DNA of 64,000 nt, taken from the NCBI GenBank assembly GCA_036346375.1, contig CM070505.1:52636626-52700625 (forward strand). Reading direction: 5' to 3'. The DNA comes from Guadua angustifolia. Lineage: Eukaryota; Streptophyta; Magnoliopsida; Poales; Poaceae. The first letter of the stretch is position 1, and each line of letters begins with the position of its first letter. The notes under the pieces are model-generated. The model was not told the origin of the DNA, ran no database searches, and worked only from the letters and a program-made list of their open reading frames with translations. Shown here in pieces: positions 55,810 through 64,000 of this stretch. Both the position numbers and the translations under genes were made by a program.

Positions 55810-57632
55810 ATATCACCATGTCTTAATCAACCCAAGTGAGACAAGACAACCACTTAATCAACATCTCGTGTAAAACTACACCCGCCAAAGCATGATCACT
55901 CGTCCAAGTCTAAAACTAGTTTATTTTGCTCGTACACTGTTGTTGATGAATTTTGTTCTTTGAATCCTTCATTCACTCCCTAGGGATCATTGTCTATCAA
56001 AAAGAAAGCAAGAAACACAAATAAACAAAAAATAGAGGCTCAAATGAGCTCCAAATGAAATAAAATAGCACTGGAATGAAAAAATTGTTTTAGGAAAACT
56101 TACGTTCAAGAACAAGGTCAATCAGGGTTAGGGCGAAGGAGAATGGGCTTCTAGAAGTTTAGACGAAGGAGAAAATCGAGAAAATAAAAACAGAGAGAAT
56201 ATAAATAGCTAGCAGGTGGGTCCCATGGATTTTCAAAAATTTTGAAAATAAAAGAAATTCATAAAAGGCTATGTTGTATGATAGATGAGACCATGGTATA
56301 TGGACCAAGTCCACGGAATAGACATAGTCCATGGTGGACTCGGTGCATGGAGACTGTATGGATGACATGTGGGGCCTACATATCATTGAGACAAGATTAG
56401 ATCTAGGGCTTGGGTTTCGGGTATGGCCACATGTCTGCTGACTAGGATGACACATCAATAGTATGCACTGATGTGGAGCTAAGGTGGCAAGTGACATTGT
56501 GGATGACATTAGCATAGCGTCAATTATGGCACAACTTTGGCTAGTGGTGATGGTATCGGACAGTGCGGTTCCAGGGCTTGGCGAATTGGATTTGGAAGCG
56601 AGCGATCTTGCATGGCAACGTACAAGAACCGAAGGTCATCGAAGATGGCAGTCTGGCAAGGGAATACAATGGCAACTCGGTCGGTGAGTCGAAATGAGGC
56701 GATGGTGAGACAGTGACAGATCGAGGTTGAGTGACGGTGGATTTAGGCTAGGATGATGAGGTGGAGCCAAAGATGGCAATGGCGTGGACGGGAGACTTAC
56801 CAGTGACAAAGATTAGCGTCTATGAAGAGCTTTAGTTGAGCGTTAATGGCAACGGAGCTCTTTCTCCAACTTTAGTGAGGTCGTGCGGTGCAACAACAGC
56901 GTTCCGTGTGAAGGCGCAAGGGCATCAAGGGTGGTGGAACAAGGGGTGCATGATGTGAGGTTCACCTGGCTTTTTATAGCCTTACTATGCGTGTGGAACT
57001 ACACCGAATATGGAACAGTCCCACATACATCCTAGACCAACCCTTGGAACCACCTACAACACCAGTGGTGATATCGAGGTGCCAACCTCAAGGCTCCTTC
57101 CTACCCTCTAGAAAAGAAAAAATAAATGAAAGAAATAGAAGCCAAGAGTGGAGGTGGCGTCGCTACTATGGTGGCAGCATCAACTTGCTAGGGTTAGGGT
57201 TTCGCGTGGTTGGGCTAGGCGAGCTCACAGGTTGGTCTACAAGACAGAGTGGGCCAGCACAGCTGTTGGGCCGAGTGGGGAGAAGAGAGAGAGAGAGAGG
57301 TAGAAAAGAAGATGAGCTGGAAGGGAAATTCGATATGATTTTTAGGAAAAAAGAAAAGATTTATGATTTAAACAAAAGGATGTAAATTCAAATAAATCCA
57401 AAGAAGTACCAAACAAACTCCAAAAATTCAGAGAAAATTCAGGAAAATACCTTTCAACACAAGAATCCCAAATAAAGCTCGCTTTCATTTAATTGAGGTT
57501 TAGATTAGTCAAATTAAATTGTTTTATTTTATGAAATTTCTTATTAAGCTTTAATTAATTCTAGAAAAAAATTCAAGTTGTTATTTTTATTTTTGAAAAC
57601 TTTCAAAGGAGCAAAAATTGGGGTGTTACACT
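55810..57632 (-). repeat. Partial gypsy LTR (- orientation)
   Basis: On the - strand it begins TGTAACACCCCAATTTTTGC at about 57632 and shows the same layout as the other gypsy LTRs here, with an AT-rich start, then GC-rich leader-like sequence with ACCCTAACCCTAG near 57190. The left limit is uncertain; no matching 5-bp duplication was found near 55800, so it may be truncated. The open frames at 56159-56687 and 56987-57385 lie within it and are not genes. Confidence 0.6.
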
Positions 57633-58300
57633 TGCATTCCACGAATCATCCAAGTGCTTGTTGTCATGCAGTTGGTTTCTCGGAATCATGTCTTGCCACT
57701 GTGTTTGGAATTCTTTTTCTGTAATTTAATTGTTTATGATGTCCTCAAATTCCTCATGCAACCCCGGTCTATGGCTACAAGGACTCTCCTTAGGTTTTCC
57801 TCTACTTTTTTCATGATATAGAAAGGGCAGTTTCTGTGATTTGCATTGGGGAATATTTGAGCAATAGCTGCTCTCATCACCCCATCCTGATCTGTTATAT
57901 TCTATGTAAACACATTTCCACTCATAGCAACAAGAAATGTCTGAAATAGCCAAACAAATGTTGCAGCTGTCTCATCTCTTAGAATGCAGTAGCAAATATG
58001 AGATTATTGCCATGCTCATTTACTCCAACAAAGGGAGCAAAAGGGAGGTTGTACATGTTGGTCATCTACGTCGTGTCAAAACTCAAGCAGTCTTCGTAGT
58101 ACAATAATCGTCCTCTTGCATCAGCCCAGAAAATTCTCCTGACCGCGTTGTTTCATCCAAATCAAAAGTGTAGAAAAATCTAGGATTGTTTTTGCTTGAT
58201 AGACCTCAACACTTGCACCTTGTCGTTTGTTGAGTTTTCATTGCTGTTCTTTTGTTGCTCACATCTTTTTTAGTGTATGGTAATGTTCGTAGACCTCCTC
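57633..58300 (-). pseudogene. FAR1/FHY3-like (MULE-derived transposase family) fragment
   Basis: FAR1-related proteins are plant transcription factors derived from Mutator-like transposases, and FAR1-like transposons also exist. Read on the - strand, near 58180 PRFFYTFDLDETTR precedes FWADARGRLLYYEDC and LSFDTTYMTNMYNLPFAPFVG, then VNEHGNNLIFATAFLRDET and TFVWLFQTFL, followed by DMIPRNQLHDNKHLDDSWNA. The last residue group abuts the TGTAACACCCC of the LTR at 57632, so the LTR interrupts or truncates it. Frameshifts occur near 57720, 57960 and 58100. Zinc-finger and C-terminal parts were not found. Confidence 0.8.
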
Positions 58301-58330
58301 TTAGATAAAAAAACTATTGTATGCTTCTTA

Positions 58331-58560
58331 GGGTCTATTTGTTTTTGCTTTTGATTCTGGATTATAGCCCCAAAAGCAGAATAAAAAACAAATAGCCTAT
58401 TCTAGGAATCAATTCGCATAATCCAGCCCATCTATATACACTAGAATCCATAATCTACTTCATATGTGCTTTTGGATTCCAACTTTTGGAGAATCAGCTT
58501 CTCTGCAACCATAATCCAGAATCATCTTTTAGAGAATCCAAAGCAAAAACAAACAAGCCC
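58331..58560. mobile_element. 230-bp Tourist-like MITE with TTA duplication
   Basis: The left end GGGTCTATTTGTTTTTGCTTT faces an inverted right end GGGCTTGTTTGTTTTTGCTTT on the other strand. TTA occurs at 58328-58330 and 58561-58563. The 3-bp TWA-type duplication is that of PIF/Harbinger (Tourist) MITEs. It lies at the junction between the copia RNase H region and the FAR1-like fragment. Confidence 0.85.
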
Positions 58561-58563
58561 TTA

Positions 58564-59250
58564 GTCTCTCAAGCAATAAGAGAAACACCAAGAAAAACAC
58601 ATTAAGTACAAAGAGACTGATGATCAGAGTGATCACTAGCCAAAGGTAGCATTATAATATGCCTAGAGCTGTAAGGAGCCGGAGCATAGAAAGAAAAGAT
58701 AACGAGAGATAGTCCCATAAAGATATCTTAGAACATGAAGAAGATGACTATAGTGGAGCTGAGTGAGAGCAGAAACGAACTGACTCAAGATATGCACTGG
58801 ATACAAAATGTCAGGACGAGAGACACCAAAGTAAACAAGACTTCCAATAAGATGGCGATAGCAAGTAGGATCATCAAGAGGTTTACCAGGTCAAAGGTGA
58901 TCATTGAGCTCCATGGGGGTCTCAGTAGTGCGTTGAACAGTGAGAGAAGCACGATCAAGAAAATACTGAATATACTTACGGACAGGAAGAAACCCTCAGG
59001 TGTAGAAGAAACCTCAATACCAAGGAAATAGCGAAGGGGACTCAGATCAAACATGAGAAACTGCTCACTGAGACTTGTCTTTACAAAGGCAATATAATGA
59101 GAATCATATCTAGTGATAATCATGTCATCAACATATAGAAGAAGAAGAAGGGTCTGACTATGAGGCGAAGTGTGAACAAAAAGTGCGGGATTATAAGTAC
59201 TAGTAGAAAAGTCAGCCATAGTGACCATAGAAGAAAACACTTAAACCATA
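58564..59250 (-). pseudogene. Ty1/copia reverse transcriptase (C-terminal) and RNase H start
   Basis: Part of a copia polyprotein. Reverse transcriptase motifs on the - strand: TLLLLLYVDDMIIT (catalytic YVDD) at about 59110-59155, DLSPLRYFLGIEV at about 59015-59055, and ADFSTSTYNPALFVHTSP upstream. Farther on are ILYPVHILSQFVSA and LLHVLRYLYGTISR (about 58700-58800), then a decayed start of RNase H. Several frame changes occur. The MITE at 58331-58560 ends the readable part. Confidence 0.85.
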
Positions 59251-59251
59251 C

Positions 59252-61004
59252 TGAAGGATCAAGATGGCGATCAAAGGGGGGGTGAATGATCATAATATAA
59301 AACTTCTTTGAAGATTTTTCTTCGGACTGGTGCTCTTCAAATTCACCAACCCTCCAAAATCTGAACAACTAGACAACTATGTATACCCCTAGCTTGCATG
59401 GATGAGAACTATGGAATATGTGGGGAATTTTTGAATCACAATCCTGGTTGTTAAGTGTCCAAATAAAAAAGAATCAATTCAAACCTTGCTTTTAAAAAGG
59501 AGATCAAGCCAAATTACCAAAGTCATTTTTAGAAAAGCAAAAGCAGATTTTTTTCGGAAATTATCCTCACTTGGAATAGGTGGTTGATGGATTTCTGATG
59601 CTGTAGGATTTTTGGGAATTTTTCTCCCTATGAACTAATGAGTTTTGAAACACTCCACCAAAGACCACCTCAAAACACCTTGTGGAAAAATCAGGAAAAA
59701 TTAAACACCATAGACTATCAGGAACTTCAAGTAGAAAGTTTGGGGCTCAGTATTCACCTCATGGCACCCAAACGGTGCAACCAGAGGACTCCCCAATTTT
59801 TCCACAGATGGATACATGAGACATGCACCTTCTTCAATATGAATCATTCAAAAATGATTTTTCAAGATTTTTCTAAAAAACAATTACTGACTACTATACG
59901 AAGAACAAGTTCTGGACAGATTTGCAACTTGATGGAAAACTTGATCTCTAGTCTATCCTAGGGTGCAAGAGAGATGTAAAACCATATGAGCACTCTCAAT
60001 ACATCCTGGATAAATAGCATTTAGATGGAGGGGAGGCAAATCCAAATTGCAAGAAAGTAAATTGCGGAAATTTAAATGCTGAATTTAAGACATAAAGTAA
60101 ATGCCTAATGTAAATTCAAACATGAATGAAAATGATTTGCATTTCAGGAAGGGGATGTTTACAAAGCCTCACAACAAAGTGGGCAAAGCTTAAAGGAGTA
60201 CAAAAACCTCTACAACCTTCAAGGGAGAAGGCTATCCCATCACCCCTATTTATACTACTATTGGGCCACCTACGACCCTTGGATGAGCCCCTCAACCCTA
60301 GAGTACTCATCAAGGGCTAGGATTAACTCACTCAATCAGCCATGCAATCGCTAACCCAAAACCCACACAAACAAGGGTTTTTCTTGCACGGTTTTTAAAG
60401 TATACTACCTAGACCCGCTAACATATTAACTAGACCGTGATCCGATGGTCCTCCTTGATCCACACGGCATCTAGCTAGCACCATTTCCTTTCCTTATCTT
60501 CTTGGCTTGCATGAACTCTGTCTCCGATCATCTTCCGGATATCCCCAATCGTCTGGACCTTTGATGCACCTCGCTTAGTCCCTATCATCCTCGTCTCACC
60601 ATGAACGAGCACCGTCGTCCTGCAACCATCAAAGACAAGGAAAACACCTCAGATAGCAAAGTCCAAAAAGACATGCAATTAATCATCACAAAATCATTAA
60701 TCATATCAAACTAACTCAAAAGTCCGGTGCTACCGCCCTCAGGCCGATAGCATCGCCCTTAGTAGGCCGGTGCTACCGCCCCCTTGGCCTGTAGCACCGC
60801 TCTACTGCAACACGTGAAAAACACTCTCTCTGAAATTTTCACACCAGTCAGTTGGACTGGTGTTACCGCCCGGCCGATGGCATCGCGCTACCATGGCCGG
60901 TAGCACTAGGAAAGGCAACAAAAACTCAAATTGCTTCAAATTGAAAATCCAATTCAAATCAAACTCAATTCCAAAGTAAACCAAACTCAAATTTAGTCAA
61001 ATAC
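59252..61004. mobile_element. 1.75-kb repeat inserted in copia reverse transcriptase
   Basis: It starts TGAAGGATCAAGATGGCGATC and ends ATACTCATCA next to the copia sequence, so the ends are TG...CA as in an LTR. The flanks CATAC and CACAC are an imperfect 5-bp match. Inside are GGCCGGTAGCAC/GGTGCTACCGCCC words at 60720-60910. A second copy of its head begins at 63585. No coding sequence was recognised; the frames at 59638-59961 and 60116-60320 have no motifs. It may be a solo LTR or a small non-autonomous LTR element. Confidence 0.55.
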
Positions 61005-61007
61005 TCA

Positions 61008-61237
61008 TCACACACAAGTATAGACCTCCACATGGTCTTTCACATACCGATAAAGAGAGTGGTGACACCGACAAACCATACCCTTAGAAATAGAATACCT
61101 CGGTGTGGCCACGTACAGAGGCCACGTAAGAAGAGTGCAACCAGTGGTCATGTGAGCCACAGAAGTAAAAGTCTCATCATAATCACGACCATACTCTTGC
61201 TGAAAACCATGTGGCATGAGATGAACCTTGTAGCGCT
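61008..61237 (-). pseudogene. Ty1/copia reverse transcriptase, N-terminal part
   Basis: Encodes MPHGFQQEYGRDYDETF, VAHMTT and, near the left edge, EVYTCV, the beginning of the copia reverse transcriptase domain. It is separated from its upstream codons by the MITE at 61241-61668 and from its downstream codons by the 1.75-kb repeat. About 20-25 codons seem lost at the latter junction. Confidence 0.85.
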
Positions 61238-61240
61238 TAA

Positions 61241-61668
61241 GGGTGCGTTTGGTTGGGTGTACGAGGATGAATGGGATAGGATGGTATAGGATGGATGGGA
61301 TGATCCTAGATGAGATGGTACAGAGAAAGTGTTTGGTTGTTTAAATGGAACGATACAAGATTTTGTTTGGTTGTTTGGATGAAATGATACAGGATGGTAC
61401 GAGATGTTGTTTGGTTGAAGGGATGAGATTGAATTGAAGGATGAGGTTGGTTTGAGGGATGGTGCGAGTGAACGATCCTGTCCTGGACCGATTGGTTCAG
61501 CCAAATTTCTCATACGGGATGGTGCAGCATCTTTTTGGAATATTCTAAGAATCTGTACCAACTCATCCTATACCAAATGGTTCCGTTCAGCCAACCAAAC
61601 GCAAAGACAGAACCAAATCCTGTACGGAACGGTTCGATTCACCCTTGTACACCCAACCAAACGCACCC
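61241..61668. mobile_element. 428-bp Tourist-like MITE with TAA duplication
   Basis: Its ends are perfect inverted repeats over at least 20 bases (GGGTGCGTTTGGTTGGGTGT). TAA occurs at 61238-61240 and 61669-61671. The interior has many GGATGGTA/GGATGGGAT-type short repeats. It interrupts the copia pol between SDGSL and the reverse transcriptase start. Open frames inside it are artefacts. Confidence 0.9.
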
Positions 61669-61671
61669 TAA

Positions 61672-62484
61672 GAGAACCATCAGAGCAAGTTTTAACCTTA
61701 CGGACCTACTTGCATGTAATAGGACAAATATGTGGAGGAAGGGGCATAAGAACCCACAAGCCAATGTGCTTAAGGGCAACAAGCTTCTCCGCTATTAGAT
61801 ACCATCATTCCTGATGAATAACAACATCACAATAAGAAGTCAATTCGATAAGAGCTACAACAACAAAGCACAAGTGCTCAGGAGGCCGAATAGACTAGCA
61901 ATCACGAAGAGCATAGCGAGGGAGAGGCACTAAAGAATGTTCTTAGTTGAAAAATATGGAATAACAGAGGAATCCTCAACTCATGGATGATAAGTGTAGT
62001 ATAGAGGATAAGAAGAAATAGTATCAGGAGAAATCTTTAGAGGAGGCACCAGTGGTGAAGAAAACACTAGAGTAGGGGCCGGCAATAAAAGAGATGTCAA
62101 TCGTGTTAAGGGAAATATGTCAACTCGAGTATTAGAAAAAGTCAGGAAAGAGACTCGATAAGAGATGATGGAGTGGAAGTAGAAGAAGGATAGAAGGGAT
62201 GAGACTCATCAAAAGTAACATTCCAAGAGATCCACATCCATCAGCCAATAGGATCCCAACAAAAATATCACTTATGCTCAGCACTATATTGCAGAAAAAA
62301 CACACAACAGACTAAGCGGTCAGCTTGATGAGTTCACGAGGTGCAAGAAGAACATAGCACACACCCCCCCCCAAAAGAGACAAATATTAGAATAATCAGG
62401 AGTCATGCCACAAAGTCGCTCCACTGGAATCCTACCCTGTAGAGTAGAAGAAGGCTAAATATTAATCAAGTAAATGGCAGTGAA
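61672..62484 (-). pseudogene. Ty1/copia region between integrase and reverse transcriptase
   Basis: On the - strand, TAIYLINI, STLQGRIPVERLCGMTPDYS (about 62390-62450), a Pro/Ser/Thr-rich linker, and then LVALKHIGLWVLMPLPPHI and PITCK (about 61700-61790) match the end of integrase and the lead-in to reverse transcriptase of copia elements. It is frame-broken. Confidence 0.75.
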
Positions 62485-62489
62485 AACAT

Positions 62490-63113
62490 CGTCGAAGGTT
62501 AGTGCTCGACAACACACTTATATTTGGGTACCTTCGAGATATGTAGGGTCAACACGCAAGAGGGAACATGCAATGTAGATAGGTTCGGGCCTCATCGATG
62601 AGTAATACCCTATTCCTGTGTCGACGGTAATTGAGATCAATGAAGAAAGTACAGATTGATGGGGTATCCCTAATTACAAGGAAGAACTACGAATCTGGGG
62701 GATGGCTAGACTACGGCTTGTATGTGGCTACGCTAGATCGCTAAGGGTTGCAATGGCTTCTTCAGGCTTGCACTCGCTTGTGGCGCTTCAATTGGCTTCG
62801 TCCCTCTTGACGACATCCTCCCTGGTCCTTATATAGCGGATAGAGTACCGAGTCATGGTCAATGAGGAGTCCTTCTACCGTTATAATCCCTGTATCGTAT
62901 ATGAACTTCCATAGCTGCTGGGCGTATTTGAGTAGATCTCGTATCGGGAGTAGGATCGGAGCTTTCCCTGCAGGGAGTATCCTTTCCGCATATACCTTAT
63001 CCCACAAACTCGGGCTAGAGATATACAAAATATCCTAGCATTGGCAAGTATGCACGTGACATGATTTCTGACTTTTTGGTGCATGTCTATATCCCATATT
63101 TGGATATTCGACA
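62490..63113 (-). mobile_element. 624-bp solo LTR with AACAT duplication
   Basis: On the - strand it starts TGTCGAATATCC at 63113 and ends ACCTTCGACG at 62490 (final CA changed to CG). AACAT lies on both sides (62485-62489 and 63114-63118), a perfect 5-bp duplication. Removing it restores the copia integrase frame region. A TATATAAGG box lies at about 62828-62836 on the - strand. Solo LTRs arise by recombination between the two LTRs of an element. The frames at 62762-63114 are not genes. Confidence 0.85.
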
Positions 63114-63118
63114 AACAT

Positions 63119-63540
63119 CCTCAACCCAAAAGTGTGGTGGAACAATGGAAGCAAGCAAAAAAGCACGAGCTATTTCAATAAGATGATGATGCTTGCACTT
63201 AGCCACAACATTCTGAGCATGAGCAACATGATATGAAAACTAAGAAAAAGTGTCTTGCTCAGCAAGAAAAGCATGAAGAGCTCCTAGCAGGTACTCCCCT
63301 ACTGAGTTAGCATGAAGAACACGAATAACAGAATCAGACTGAGTACAGATTATGGTGGTAAAATTCTTACATATGGATAAAACCTCACTACGAAAAAATA
63401 TAAAATATATCTAGGTGTGACAAGAGAAATCATCTATAAAAAGAATATAATGTCTATAACCCCTTTTGAAACAAAGATAGCTAGAACCTAAACATCGGAA
63501 TGAACAAGATCAAAAGATGTTGTGATACGGACTTACTGGA
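63119..63540 (-). pseudogene. Ty1/copia integrase fragment
   Basis: On the - strand: IRVLHANSVGEYLLGALHAF (about 63260-63320), then the HAQNVVAKCKHHHLIEIARA segment, which is a decayed form of the PQQNGVAERKHR-type motif, and SIVPPHFWVE next to the solo LTR. The first catalytic Asp region and everything upstream (gag, protease) are replaced or lost before 63585. Confidence 0.8.
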
Positions 63541-63584
63541 AGGATAAGGGAGTTATAGCTGCTTGCTAAGGTTATATCCAGCAC

Positions 63585-64000
63585 TGAACGATTGAGATGG
63601 CGATCAGAGGGGGGTGAATGATCCCAATTAAAATTTCCCCCCACTCAAAATAATCGAAACAAACCCTCAAACAAAAAAAATCAAAGGAGGCAGATAAGAA
63701 TAAGCCATTTTCTCTATATGGCCGGTATGACTGCAGGGTCTCCGATATGACCGAAGTTCGGTATGACAGGGCTCAAGAACAGCATGAAAATTAGCACAAG
63801 CTCTAAAAGCAAAAATGATCCAACTTTTGATTGGATGGTCGAAAACTCACAAAACTTAGTAGATGTCTTCCTAAGGATGTCAGGAACTTATTCCAACCTT
63901 CAATCACAAGGATTGACTTCAAAGTCTTGACATTTTTCACTTTGAAGGAAGAACACACTAAGTTTGAATAAAAACTCAAGAACTTTATCTTAATCTTGCT
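63585..64000. repeat. Second copy (head) of the 59252 repeat family
   Basis: Begins TGAACGATTGAGATGGCGATC and GAGGGGGGTGAATGATC, matching 59252 onward, and contains GGCCGGTATGAC/GACCGAAG words reminiscent of the GGCCGGTAGCAC words at 60770-60900. It runs off the window end. No gene was seen. Confidence 0.55.

Noticed and set aside
56987..57385. A 132-codon open frame
   Set aside because: It lies inside a gypsy LTR that starts at 57632 and has no protein motif.
62364..62374. Run of C bases as a possible regulatory or structural signal
   Set aside because: It is an isolated homopolymer of about ten bases inside decayed copia sequence and likely length-variable.
1..64000. tRNA, rRNA or conserved non-coding RNA genes
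   Set aside because: No cloverleaf-like or rRNA segment was recognised by eye. A tRNAscan or Rfam search would be needed to exclude them.

Overview
This window is plant nuclear DNA, almost certainly from a grass (Poaceae). The evidence is stacked Ty3/gypsy chromovirus-type retrotransposons with TGTAACAYCC long terminal repeats (LTRs), two CACTA families, a MuDR-type Mutator-like element (MULE), Tourist-type miniature inverted-repeat elements (MITEs), and exons of a cereal-type pullulanase (limit dextrinase). The species cannot be named from what I see. No intact host gene was found. Every coding region recognised carries frameshifts or stop codons. The layout was worked out by eye from terminal motifs, target-site duplications (TSDs) and protein motifs; no alignment was run.

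Layout. (1) 1-272 is purine-rich flank. (2) At 273 a CACTA terminus starts (CACTACACCATG...). Its inverted partner ends at 53151, and both are flanked by GAA. With the nested insertions removed, about 4.3 kb remains (273-876, 33479-33856, 49830-53151). This residue carries a GC-rich exon-like piece and seven consecutive pullulanase exons. I read it as a gene-capturing, Pack-type CACTA element that was later buried by other insertions. (3) 876-33473 is a nest of gypsy elements. Element A (876-21649, + strand, 4.3-kb LTRs, gag only) has its 5' LTR split by element D (1478-10426, - strand gag-pol, with one LTR in the wrong orientation). Next to it lies element E (21655-33473, - strand gag-pol), which holds an inverted fragment of an A-like element, C (29181-32361). 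(4) 33857-49826 is a 15,970-bp autonomous-type CACTA element with a CGT TSD. It sits inside a pullulanase intron whose ancestral length was about 78 bp. It encodes decayed TNP2-type transposase and a second ORF with a Ulp1-like (C48) protease domain, both on the - strand. It also has palindromic GGCGGTT subterminal arrays and an unexpected 160-bp palindrome of the same motif in its interior.

(5) 53155-64000 is a second mosaic. A MULE transposase at 53694-55800 is split by a MITE and is followed by a partial gypsy LTR (to about 57632), which abuts a FAR1-like fragment on the - strand. After that comes a Ty1/copia pol on the - strand (58564-63540), broken by two Tourist-like MITEs (TSDs TTA and TAA), a 624-bp solo LTR (TSD AACAT) and a 1.75-kb repeat. 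The head of a second copy of that repeat begins at 63585.

The most unusual signal is the layered history: captured starch-debranching exons in a small CACTA element, hit by a second and unrelated CACTA element inside an intron, and split by two gypsy elements whose target duplications overlap at one site.
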